Of a stretch of 60,000 nucleotides of DNA, positions 21,796 through 33,085 are shown piece by piece (the stretch's first letter is position 1; every line of letters starts with the position of its first letter). The DNA is from Polytrichum commune (lineage: Eukaryota > Streptophyta > Polytrichopsida > Polytrichales > Polytrichaceae). The DNA lies in assembly GCA_950295325.1 (NCBI GenBank), contig OX485804.1:17114001-17174000 (forward strand), in the 5' to 3' direction. A model generated the notes under the pieces. The model saw only the letters and a program-made list of their open reading frames with translations. It was not told the DNA's origin and did not search any database. A program made the position numbers and the translations under genes.

Positions 21796-22629
21796 TGCTC
21801 CGGTATTTACGCATGTACATATGTTTTTTATATTCATATATAAACAAATACAAATATGCATTGGTCTATAATGGAGTGGTTGATATGTATCAGTGATTTG
21901 TCCATTCCATCTTGCCACTTTTGGTTTGTGATTGATACCTATCAACCTTGAATTGGTGCCTTTACATACTGCAAGTGAAGATAAAACTTGAGAACGATAA
22001 AAATTGAAACAACCGAATGAAAACATAATTGAGTTTCAGGTTGTTAGAGAACACTAAATCGAAAAACATGGGGAAGCTTGCAAACAAAACATGCCAAAGC
22101 TCAACATACATGGAAAAAACACATGGAATTCAACAATGAAAAAAATTTCAAAATGTGAAGGAAGTGAGTTCAGTAGGATTACACTATGCACGTTGAATTG
22201 GTATACATCCAAAACTTGTGCTTCCTCATTTAGTGAAAAACTTCGAAAACCTCAGAATTGTAAATTCAATCTACTGCACCTTCACATTAGTCATTCCTCC
22301 CTCACACTCTTAAGCCCTCGCACGTTACATACAAACCCTTGCAACAACTCTTATGTGTATGCAACTTTCAAGTTTGTAGCTCTCAAGCTCTCTACTAGCA
22401 AACTTACAACTCTCAAAAGAAATCTGCGACTCTTAAACACGCGCGCCAACAAAACAAAGAAAAGATATGAGTAAGAAATGACAAGAGCTCCGCTCCGCAT
22501 GTGCTCAGCGTTCCGCTTCTCCTTTCTATGCTCCAAATGACAATGAAAGGAGAAGAAGGGGTGCGGGGAGGTAGCCAACGCCGCTAGGGTTTCCCTATCG
22601 TTGCTACGTGGCCTCATCCACGTGAGAAG

Positions 22630-22725
22630 GGTTGGGATGTGGTGGGATGGGGTGTGGGGAGGGGATGGGATGGGATGGGTTATGATGGGATGGGATGGGT
22701 TGGGATGGGATAGGGGTGGGGAGGG
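22630..22725 (+). repeat. GGGATGGGAT-type simple repeat
   Basis: Imperfect 5-bp GGGAT units, with TGGGTT variants, run for about 95 bp with G on the plus strand. It is a simple microsatellite with potential for G-quadruplexes. Confidence 0.8.
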
Positions 22726-23511
22726 AATTTGTTACCATTGAAATGTGTTAGTTTCATCCAAGTTACGATACATAAATTGTTGTCATATTATGGAGGCAGT
22801 CATATGACTACCTTGTCCATACTTGTTAGGATGGAAAAACGTTCGATGACTCTCTTGCATGAAAATAAAAGTAGAATTTGTAAGTAATGAAGGCATGCTT
22901 AATTCATGTTTTGTATTATGTATATGTAGTATAGTTGTTTATCATATTGATTTGAATAGCTTAGTATAAATACAAATGAATTTTTTCTCCCCATTCTATT
23001 AGTCCCCATACATTTGGTTCTTTTGTAAACATTAGGTACATAGGGAGTATAAATTTGTAGTGAACAATGCACATCATTTAGTAGAAATTTGATGAAGAAT
23101 CCAACCCCAATGATGCTCATATGGTGTTTTGAAATATTTTGTTTTCAAGAATGAAATATCTTTCAAGTTGTTCATTAGTTCCTCTAATCATTATTAGCTT
23201 CATAAAATACACAATTTGAGATTGGGGGGAGGGGGTGAACTTAATTTTAGTAGAGGTGGACGGAAATTCAATTTCGAACATGTCATCAATTCATATAATT
23301 AGGTGTCAACTTGAACTAACATTTGTATAGTGCATTGAACTTTAACTTCAACTTGAACTAAGTGTATTTGAGCCATGTGATCGGATGTTTGGCAAGTATA
23401 AAATGTGCATTCTACATAATTAAGAGAGTGCAATATGGGCTATTGAGTAGTCAATATCGTTTGTGTGTGTAATCTATTGTATTAACTGTTGGACATGCAC
23501 AACTTTTACAA

Positions 23512-23541
23512 ACCCTAACCCCAAACCCTAAACCCTACATC
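23512..23541 (+). repeat. Short telomere-like (CCCTAAA) tract
   Basis: AACCCTAACCCCAAACCCTA followed by AACCCTAC gives about four CCCTAAA-type units, the plant telomere repeat on its C strand, with imperfections. It is interstitial and short, so it is a relic or chance tract and not a chromosome end. Confidence 0.6.
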
Positions 23542-24754
23542 CCTAAATCTTTTCATCTTACCAATATTCAAAATATGTGGCCATGTTGTGGTATGTGGGC
23601 ATGTCCAACTGGTCTACCAATGTTGGTTGGATTGGATATTGCTTCATCCGGTTAATAACAACTATTGAAAATCATGCCGATTGTCATTTCAAGATTCAAA
23701 ATTAGATTTGAGATACAACTTTGGTTTATGTCAAAAGTGAAGTTTGGAATTCTTCCTCTTTCACCTTAATAATGTTGAGTACATTTTGATCACACAGTCC
23801 ATACTTAATCTTATTCCAACATGCATGTCTTAAGACTCAACTTTAAATGAATACTTTTAGTTATGCACCTACTTCTCGTAGGATGCAAAAACATGCAATT
23901 AGTGTGACTCGACCTAGGTATGTTTTGAATTCATATGCTTACTCTACCTTATGTACCATTCCAAATTAATTTCAATCTTGCCACACATTCCAGATTAATT
24001 CAATCTTTCCACATCTAGGTTTGCACTTAAATTAAGACCTACATTATATTTAGGTATGGTTTCATATCATATCCTTCCTCTACCTTAGAAGCCATTCCAA
24101 ATTAATCCGACTTTTTATTGGTGTCCACACACTTAGTGAGCATATTTTGGACATGTTTTGATGTGAATCATATAATATATACAATTTTAGGGGCCTCCAC
24201 AACTAATTTTGACCCACTCCTACCTCATTGTATATATGTGTATATATATATATCACTTAGACCTTGGTAACATATAGGTATCAATTGCCCAAAAACTTGG
24301 ATTTCATAACTTGGTCGCAAATCATTTATTTAATGTTAAGCATCATCATATTTCAATAACATTTGACTATTATAGTATTTATGTTTTTATCCTGAGGCCT
24401 TGGTAACACCTAAGGTGTGCGAGCGACATTAATATTTTCAATATGTTGCATGCATGCCATACATGTTCCATACATAGCGTCATACATGTTTCGCATGGAT
24501 AGAATGACATATTGTTAGGTTAAGGTAGGCGGCGGGAATCCGCTTTTTAAAGAGCATCCAAGGGATTTTGAATCGCCCTAGAGCAGTACTTAAAGGTCTT
24601 CCCCCCCACACCATAGCTCTTTTTTGCGGCATGCTTTAGAGACTGCTCTAGAGACTTGTAGGAGTGCGCGCATATCACATTTCTATGCGTCCACACTACA
24701 CACTTCATGTACGTACAACGTATATCCACCGCATATACCGCCGCGTATTCCGGA

Positions 24755-25335
24755 GGTTTACGAACGCGCGTTCGTAAACGTCGGCGCACATTTACGAACG
24801 CCCGTTCGTAAACGTCGGCCCACATTTACGAACGCGCGTTCGTAAATCTCCGCCACATTTACGAACGGGCGTTCGTAAACCTCGGCCACATTTACGAACG
24901 GGCGTTCGTAAACTTCGGCCCACATTTTCGTACACTTCTGCGCAGCAACCAAGTGCTGCATAGTTACGAACGTGCGTTCGTAAACGTCAGCGCACATTTA
25001 CGAACGGGCGTTCGTAAACTTCGGCCCACATTTTCGTACACTTCTGCGCAGCAACCAAGTGCTGCATAGTTGCGAACAACGTCAGCGCACATTTACGAAC
25101 GGGCGTTCGTAAACCTCGGCCCACATTTTCGTACACTTTGCAGCAACCAAGTGCTGCACAGTTACGAACGTGCGTTCGTAAACATCGGCGCACATTTACG
25201 AACGGGCGTTCGTAAACCTTGGCCCACATTTACGAACGGGCGTTCGTAAACATCGGCCCACATTTTCGTAAGCTTCTGCGCAGCAATTAAGTGTTGCACA
25301 GTTACGAACGGGCGTTCGTAAACATCGGCCCACAT
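24755..25335 (-). repeat. Palindrome array, right (inverted) arm: about 12 copies
   Basis: Reverse complement of the left arm. Palindromes TTTACGAACGGGCGTTCGTAAA are joined by CCTCGGCCCACA spacers, with CTGCGCAGCAACCAAGTGCTGC blocks in between. Together with 25376-25772 it mirrors 20095-21795, giving a stem of well over 1 kb around a 2.9-kb loop. Confidence 0.95.
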
Positions 25336-25375
25336 TTTCGTAAACTTCTGCGCAGCAACCAAATGCTGCATAGTA

Positions 25376-25772
25376 CATATATATGAAAGCCCATTGTTAA
25401 TGGGTGTTTGCAGTCCTTCCTTGCTACATTAACTCTTTTGTTGCTAGTCATTTCCAAGCCTTGCAAAAACACCTCCCAACCTAGTGCATCTCTAGAAAAC
25501 TCCTTTGACGTATGATCGCCTTAAACTTCCGTTTAAGGCTAAAAAATATGTCTTGGACACTACCTACGAGCTCGCGTTTTTGGTCTGAATGGCCAACATT
25601 TAGATGTTGTTTCCATAATATAAGCTTAGAGCTGGCATTTGTAACCTTCTACAACCTATAGTGGAGTTTTCGGGTCCTTATGACTAGCTAACGTTTTTGG
25701 TCAAAGGTGGTTTTCGCAAACCGAATCCAGATCCAATGTTTCTAAGCTTCAAGCCTTCAACCAACCTATGGT
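25376..25772 (-). repeat. Repeat R1, inverted copy c
   Basis: Reverse complement of about 20095-20490. Shared phrases include CCATTGTTAATGGGTGTTTG, ACTCCTTTGACGTATGATCG and GGTTTTCGCAAACCGAATCC. It ends at GTAC (25772), whereas copy a extends a further 0.8 kb outward, so this arm is truncated or the repeat unit differs. Confidence 0.9.
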
Positions 25773-25844
25773 ACAAATATAAATCACAAATCACAAATCA
25801 ATGCATTTGTAGTATTGGTTCAAACATAGATGATGGTTGAGAGT

Positions 25845-26640
25845 TTACAAACGCACGTTCGTAAATCACAAATTAACGCATTTGTAGTATTGGTTGAAAC
25901 ATATATGGTGATTGAGAGTTTACAAACGCGCGTTCGTAAATCACAAATGAACGCATTTGTATTAATGATTCAATCACATGTGATGGCTAAGAGTTTACGA
26001 ACGTGTGTTCGTAAATATCACCTATGAGTATGGTCTATGTATCTAGCAATATCCATAGATAGACATACATCTATGCATAGACCCAAACAATATATCATAG
26101 TGATATACGAACGTGCGTTCGTAAATACCACCTATGAGTATGGTCTATGTGTCTAGGAACATCCATAGATGGACATACATCTATGCATAGACCCAAACAA
26201 CATGTCATGGTGATATACGAACGCACGTTCGTAAAGATATGACCCAAAGCCTTATGAACGGTCGTTTGTAAATACCACCTGTGAATATGGTCTATGTATC
26301 CAAACAACATCCATACATAGACACATCTATGCATCGACCCAAATATGATGATGATATATGATACAAGTCTGTCATGATGATATACGAATGGGCATTCATA
26401 AAGATACCTACCAAAGCTTTACGAGCGGCCATTCGTATGGAGTATACCAATCCAATTGCCCCAAATACCCGTATGATGGCATACGTTTTGCGAAAGTACA
26501 TCCGTAAAATACCACAATTATTACAGTTTAAATTTTATTTGCCATAAAAAATACAACATGTGACATACGCGCGGCCGTTCATAAAGATACCCTCCTGGAA
26601 TATGTATAGGGAGGTATGCGAACGCCCATTCGTATATCCC
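25845..26640 (+). repeat. Tandem repeats with embedded ACGAACG...CGTTCGT palindromes
   Basis: Two nested tandem patterns are visible. At 25845-26015 a unit of about 80 bp (GAGAGTTTACAAACGC..CGTTCGTAAATCACAAATNAACGC) is repeated. At about 26010-26400 a unit of about 112-150 bp (CACCTATGAGTATGGTCTATGT, CATCTATGCATAGACCCAAA, GTGATATACGAACG) is repeated about three times. Further decayed palindromes follow near 26570 and 26620. This looks like the outer, degenerating edge of the palindrome-rich region. Confidence 0.8.
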
Positions 26641-27399
26641 AAGTCGTATTTTTTTGTATTTTGGGCCTATAATCGACGACATACATCGTGTCGACTGTGT
26701 ATGCGACTAATATTTTTTAAATCCATATCATTCAGTTTTTTTCATATGCATGTATAATGTTCTTTGACACCAATGTGAATATATGTATCGTGTGATCTTT
26801 AACATCATGTGTTGTTTGTCCCATGCACATTTGATCATGAAATGGGATGTGCTTTACGACCGCGCATTCATGAACATATGTGAAAATCATGTCTTGTATT
26901 GATGTAGAACCATGTCCATGGTTACTTAACAAATCATTTCAACGCCTTCTAAAGATAATAAATAACACCATGTGATGCCCATGTTTATTGGAATGGAAAA
27001 ATAAGGATTATTTGCACCTGACCATGGATTGTTTTGGAACACATGTTCGTGTTTATTTATGAGGTTCTCCAATGGTATCCCAACACCTACTTTTTAATGT
27101 CCACAATGCGAGCGTGTCTTTGGTTTGCTAGTCATTATTGTCTCTTTAGTTGGAAAATGTATGTATTTCAGGTCATATATACTCACATATAGTGTGTCCA
27201 CTCTTATTTGCATAGCATCGGTTATGCGGTTGTCCATTCCATGGTTGATTTTTAGGTGTGATGGTAGTGGATGTAGTAGATAGTGCCTTTGTATTGTCGA
27301 CATATGCATCGTCTTTAGATAATGAATGTGAACTCTCTTCCCGATCGGCTGACAATATTGACGGGACAATTGTGGTGGGTGTGTTTGTGGATACATCTT

Positions 27400-27806
27400 T
27401 TGGTGGACATAACATAGGTTGGAATTAGTGTGAAAATAGGGGCATTGTATAGACTTGGTTGTATTGCGGCTACATTCAAACTTATTTTAAATAAGTTTGG
27501 GATATGCCATCTAATTCAATAAGACCTTTCCATATGGGATGCGCATCCTAGACTCTATAATGACATAAAACCATTTTTTGGGAGATTTGATTGTTATTTT
27601 CCATGTGAAGTTCATGTTTTGATCACGATATTTAAAATTACTATATTTAGTAATGTGAATATTCTTTGCGTACAAACTTATGAACTATCATTTTCCCAAT
27701 GTTCCCAATGTTCCCATTATAATGTATGCTCACAATATTGGCATCCCAAACTATGGGTGAATTTGATTTTGAGACTTTCCAAAGTCTCCGATTAACGAAT
27801 ATAGTG
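27400..27806 (-). mobile_element. Inverted relic of the DUF7869-type CACTA-like element end
   Basis: Read from 27806 on the minus strand, the sequence begins CACTATATTCGTTAATCGG and follows 53402-53800 closely for about 300 bp: CCCATAGTTTGGGATGCC, AATATTGTG, a GGATGCGCATCC-like phrase, and then CACCTATGTTATGT. The subterminal palindrome carries one mismatch (GAGACTTTGGAAAGTCTC). The coding part cannot be recognised beyond this. It is a fragment of a second copy in opposite orientation. Confidence 0.65.
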
Positions 27807-27809
27807 TTA

Positions 27810-30430
27810 TTATTAGTGTTTCCAACACTAATCTACCTATTTAGTGTAGTGAGTCGTGCAATGTCATTGTCTAGCCCAACTACGGCCTTGGGGATAGCAG
27901 TTAATGTAGTCATTTCCGTCTCGATTGTTTGTCCTTTCCTTAATGGTGGAGGGTGAGGGGCCTTTAGACATGAGGATTCACAAATGCACATTTGTAAATA
28001 TTGGTCCTCCTACATGGCCACATAGACATGATCATGGGGTGGTGACATTGGAGTCGGCGGAGGAGTTGTAATTGGTGTGGGGTGGGATGTCCCAAGGTAG
28101 AAAAATAGAAAATGGTGACTGACCACTATTGGTGCACTACACTAACAACATAATGATTCTTGTGTGGACTCAAAATGACTAATTGTGAAGGTGTTGGTCC
28201 AGATAGGATGTAGTGACAGGCTTGATTTGAGACCAAAGAAATTTCCTTTTATATGGTCCACCTAAGAACAATTATTATACATTGATTTAACTTGACAACG
28301 TGCATTCAACAAGCAATTCTGAGTAAGCCACGATTATAGTTGACTAACTTTGTGTGCATGATAATCTTGATAGCATAGATCCGGATCGAAGATTTCACCA
28401 CCACTGAATATATTGTCAGCTCATTCGTTGTGCTAGAGACTTCATTGAGCAAAATAGCTAGAAATCCGATTGTTCATTTAACAGCGGAGGGAAGGGACGG
28501 CAAGTCACACAATATTCCAGCTTGACATACAATACTACTGTTCTTTCTTGTATTGAAATTTGTTATCTCATGCGTGTTTTGTGATTGCTGTGATCTGGTT
28601 GCATTCACATTGTGTGGGGTGTGAGAGCCTGAGGAGGTGCGATGTACTTTCATTCTTAAGCGCGGTGTGAAAAGCCTGAGGCGGCAAAGATTGCAATGAG
28701 AGTCAGGTGTTTGATTTCTATGAGCTAGGGAGCTGAAGAAACTATCCACATGAAGCGGAGGAATCTGATCGGGAATAATTGCAATATCTAGACAACTAAC
28801 ACAACAATTGCAGTAACTCACTGGAGGTAATTGGGATTTACCCGGGTCAGCTGATCTTCACCGATAGCTTCAGGAGGTATGTTGATTGTACCGTCATGAT
28901 CTTCGATGCTATGTGCAACCCCTTATTTCCAAGAATCTGGGTAAGGTGAAGCTGAGAAGTCACATGGCTTCACAGCAAGAAGGTTAATCTCCAACATACG
29001 TTAGATTGATCTTTATGCCGTGTACAAGCTTCAGCTGGAAATAAATGGTTCGTGTCTGCAGAGTACAATATGTGTAGACTTCGGTTCATATTTTGCAGAG
29101 TACATCAGCTTCAAGATGTGCAGATAATTTGTATCAATGAATGAACCATTAGCTTCAAAACGTGTTGAAAGGTGCCGCTGCAGCTAGGTGCGGCATGGCG
29201 CTAGCTAGATCGGCAAACGTCAAGTGAAGAGCGCGACTTGGAATTCACGCTGAACCATGAATGTGATCAGTCAAGCGGGACCAACTATGCTGAGAACGCG
29301 CAACTGATCAAAACTCAGGATGTCGATTACGCACCTCTAGAGCTTTTTGCACACTGCCAACTCGAGACGGGGACGCGGCAGATTTCCTGAACTAGTCCAG
29401 CAGGGGCGTGGAGATGGCAACATCATCACTTTCACCAAATTAGATCCACATTGTGCTGGTGTTTTCCGTGTTTTCCGTGCATGAAGAAACACAAGCCTAT
29501 GATAGGAACTGTGCAGATTTCTTCCAACTGAACAATGGTTCATTATATACTGTACAAGTGAGCCCGGCCATGAGCTTGACTAACCTATCAAGAAGATTGT
29601 TTCTAATTATGAGCTTGATTAACTAATCTACAAGACTGTTCCTGATTAAATGTCCACTTAGGGTGAGTGGCTAACACTAATGATCTTACTAGATTCTCCT
29701 ATGTGACAATTGACTGTAGAAACAGTGAAGACTGTGCCATGTATCTTGAGATTTCTACAAAGCACCTGCACAAATGACGGTGAGGTGAGCATGCATCACA
29801 AAGTTGTGGGCTTGAGGGCATCACAAAGAGGGGTTGCTGCAGTTTCATGAGCACATTGACATGAGCATATTCATGTTAGAGTGCACGGACATAAGTTTTA
29901 CATGTTTCTGAAACATGGATATAGGTGGTGCAAGTGTATTGAGCAGGGATGCGCTTAAGAACAAATTTGTGCCAAACATCTAACTAGAGCACTGTGCAAA
30001 AAGAATTAGGAATATGATTACAAAAAAGATTCCTTGTTTTGGTTTTATTTATGCATTTTTACAACAAGTTGTTGCAAAAGGATTCCAACAATCAAGTGAC
30101 CAATTTTTTTTTAATGTTTGGCTTTTTACCATTTCCAATTAGTTGCAAGCAAAGTTCATATTCTTGGGAATTTGCTTCCTTGTGGTACCAAACTATGCAT
30201 TTATGATGAACAACTAATTCTTTTTTATTGAGCAACATGTTAATATGAGGTGATCTAGTGAAGTCATGTCCAACAACAAGCTTACTTTTAACTAGTGATA
30301 GTGCCACAATTCAACCTTCTAAGTTTCACAAAACGACCCAAAAAATTTCAATTTCAATTTTATTTTTTCAATAGTCATGAAAAATTCTCATGTATAAGAG
30401 TTTTGCCATTCAAGACTATTAAGGTAGAAT
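27810..30430. other. Intergenic region, no supported gene
   Basis: I find no confident gene. The frame at 28474-28821 (minus) is Ser/Asn/His-rich and unrecognised. The stretch 28850-29560 is less AT-rich and contains CAGCTTCAG-like phrases several times, so it might be a decayed exon set or an old repeat, but no frame persists. A copy of the about 160-bp repeat seen at 38.8-40.2 kb lies at about 30300-30425. Confidence 0.5.
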
Positions 30431-30969
30431 TAACACTGTGTTTTAAGCCATCAAAAACTGACTAGTTGGTCACAAATTGTCAAAGGGGCAAAAAATGCTA
30501 GTTTACTAGTTGACGTTAAATCTGCCCCTAATGCAATAAATTGTTAAAACGTCCACTAGTTGGTTTTTACTATTTTACTACTGAACTGTCTATTTAGTAG
30601 TAGTAAGTATTTGGTGTTAGTAACTTAGGTGATCAGAATATGACTTGTAGGTCCAAAGTTATTAAAATGGCATTGGGAGTCTTTTACTAGTTGACCGTTT
30701 TCTATGACCTCAATGTGCCAGCTGGTCATGAATCGGACAGAGCGCAAGAATGCGTCAAGACAGCTAGTTGTAGTGTTTTGACATGGTGGCAACCTACCAA
30801 GTTGACCCACCTAGTAGTAGTTGTTTTGAAGTATATTTAAGGAGTGTCCTAGAGCCTTTTGGCTCTCTTAGTGCACATATGCAGAGATAGCTTAGACTCT
30901 TAAAGAAGATATGGAAAACAAGCAGTAAAGTGTTGAAAGAGGGATTTGAAGAGTATATTCATTGTTGGT
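30431..30969 (+). repeat. Repeat R1, copy b, left half (split by a CACTA element)
   Basis: This matches 19272-19890 (AAAACTGACTAGTTGGTC, GCTAGTTTACTAGTTGACG, ACCTACCAAGTTGACCCACC). It stops at ATTCATTGTTGGT, where the CACTA element begins, and resumes at 38131. The uninterrupted copy a shows ATTGTTGG directly followed by (C)ATTCTCC. Confidence 0.9.
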
Positions 30970-31200
30970 CACTACAACAAAATCGACAAAAAACGACTTT
31001 GTTTATGATTGTTATTTGAGTCGTTGAGGACTACAATGCCTATTAATTTTTGTGTTATTACGGACGACTTGTAACGGACAGACAGTCGTTGGGGACGTGA
31101 CGTGGGAACCTGGATGATATAGTCGTATAGGGTAGTCATAAACATGTTGAGCGGACGTGACAAGCCGAGATGACACAAATTTCATGTGGCATTACGTGGC

Positions 31201-31372
31201 ATCCACGACACGACATCACATCCAGGTCATCATCTCACGTGGCATCCACGTCACGACCTCACATCCAGGTCATCATCTCACGTAGCATCCACGTCACGAC
31301 CTCACATCCAGGTCATCATCTCACGTGGCATCCACGCCATGACCTCACCTACAGGTCATCATCTGAGTTGGC
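31201..31372 (+). repeat. 43-bp subterminal tandem repeat of the CACTA element
   Basis: Four units begin ATCCACG at 31201, 31244, 31287 and 31330, spaced exactly 43 bp. Each contains CATCCAGGTCATCATCTCACG. They lie about 230 bp from the element's left end, where CACTA elements usually carry transposase-binding repeats. A frame through them is not a gene. Confidence 0.85.
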
Positions 31373-32164
31373 TCTCACGCCATGTCAACAAACACGTGGC
31401 TTCCGAGTCATTTGGCCATGTCATCGTTACATGTGGGCAACTAATATAATGCCACGTGTCCATAAATATAGTTATTATGTAGTTATTTGCCGGTTGCCAT
31501 GTGTATCTTAAACGACTATTATGTTACTATTGAAGAACTACATGCTAATGACATATGCACGGGTTTAGGCCATCTGTCAACACATTGAGGCCTTGTTTAT
31601 TCTTTCATTAGTGGGACATTTGAGTGCGTATGCCGAGGTGTCAGGGGTACACGTGTCATTTGTAATGATTTAGTTCTCCACGTGGATGCATAAATGACTA
31701 GAATTCGACAGTGGCAACAAATTTTTTGCTTCCTGTGCGGCCATAATTGTGCCATGACGAATATGTGTCATGTCATTTTGACTGCGAGGCAACTCTGAAT
31801 GGTTAACAATGACTACACTACAAAAGGTGTGTAGTCATTGATGTACATTTAGCATCCATCCCAACTTGACAATGACTACAAAATCTGCTACGAACTCTAC
31901 CTCAACGACTACAAAATTGCTACTCAACGCATGCCAATGACAATGGGAAATTGCGTTCACCATACCTTTCAAGCATGCAACTACCATTCAAGCATTAAAG
32001 AAGGAGACTCAATGAGTGAGTGGGCTTCATATTTGGAAAAAAATACATATTTCAAATTTATTGTTCTGTTCCCAACAAAATGCGTGGGCGTGTTCATGAG
32101 TGGGTTCAGAGTTTACAACACGGAAACCCTCTATGTCCTCTCTGATAAGTTCCTTGAGGGAAAA

Positions 32165-32497
32165 TCATGTTGCTCTCAAGTTCTTTTCGTTCCACAGTGT
32201 GCAGCCTCCCACCACATCTTTCACTAACCATTGGTCTCCGTCCTCATGAGGATATGCAAGTTTCACGTCACCTAGGTAAGCAGTGGTCACGTCCACTTTA
32301 TAGCAAAACTCCGGAATGACTTTAAAATGAAACTTATCCACACCCCCCACACCGCTGATTTTACCAATGGCCACCTTCCGTCTCTTATTTTTCGGGCTCA
32401 TCATATGCACGGATTGCCCAACATTTAACTGCACCCATACACCATCCACAAAACAATCAATGGCATGCCTCATACAATGTAAGTATCTAATTAGCAA
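32165..32497 (-). CDS. CACTA-element exon with a conserved plant-transposon C-terminal domain
   Basis: About 110 codons with a coherent composition: RRKVAIGKISGVGG, FKVIPEFCYKVDV, LAYPHEDGDQWLVKDVVGG and CTLWNEKNL. The pattern (R-K-VA-G, then a K-V-V strand, then V(G/S)-x-x-W near the end) reminds me of the domain often annotated as DUF8039 in plant En/Spm proteins, but I am not certain. The frame opens with TTG, so it is an internal or terminal exon. It is the last recognisable exon of the element's minus-strand gene and lies about 1.2 kb inside the left terminus. Confidence 0.4.
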   Translation of the reverse strand: MLIRYLHCMRHAIDCFVDGVWVQLNVGQSVHMMSPKNKRRKVAIGKISGVGGVDKFHFKVIPEFCYKVDVTTAYLGDVKLAYPHEDGDQWLVKDVVGGCTLWNEKNLRAT

Positions 32498-33085
32498 TGT
32501 CTTAGCAATCAGGGTTTCATGTGGTACTAACCAATGTTTTCGTTGCCCTCCAATGTGACTTCCATAATGGACTCAAAAACCCACACCAAACAATGCATAC
32601 GACATTTATACGGTTCTAAAAATGTTTAGGGATGGATTTCTTAAGGACTGCTGAATAACTGCTAAATGACTACTTAATGACTTATAAAAATGTTCAATGA
32701 TGAATTGCACAAACCGGGCGTGCAAGCAATGTTGTATTGTCTGATGTACTATCCTCTGTTTTCGCATCCCTTCCCCGCAATTCCATCCTGAGAACCACCT
32801 ACACATGCAAATAAAATCCAAATTCAATTAGTCATGGACCAACTAAGAGGAGGGGGGGACAATGTTCATTGTAAACTTCAAGTTCACAACTACCCTCACC
32901 TCCTAGAGCCTTCACAGTAGTCTTTGCCATGTTCTTCGAAAATTGATTTACTTCACACACCCCTGCTTGCATTCTGGATAGATTGCAAGTGGACCAAGAA
33001 CTTCCAACGTCCTGGTGCACATAGAGGCCTTGAAGAGTTGGCCATAAATTTTGCTATAAATAATCTTTGTCCTCAAATAAATCCT

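Larger units (their letters stand above)
21810..24740. other. Spacer between the two inverted palindrome arrays
   Basis: About 2.9 kb of AT-rich sequence without a supported gene. Visible features are a (GGGATGGGAT)n minisatellite at about 22630-22725, a short telomere-like tract at 23512-23541, a TA-rich microsatellite near 24232-24255, and weakly repeated phrases (CCATTCCAAATTAAT, CTACCTTA) at 23930-24110. The frame at 22091-22474 is Ser/Thr/Asn-rich with no recognisable domain. Confidence 0.6.

Noticed and set aside
17943-27806. One 9.9-kb element bounded by the CACTA-like ends at 17943 and 27806
   Set aside because: The flanking triplets differ (AAA against TTA). The inner 300 bp of the right end match the left end of the DUF7869 element, so they are same-side ends of different copies.
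28850-29560. Possible decayed multi-exon gene
   Set aside because: Less AT-rich than its surroundings, but no frame, splice pattern or motif could be followed.
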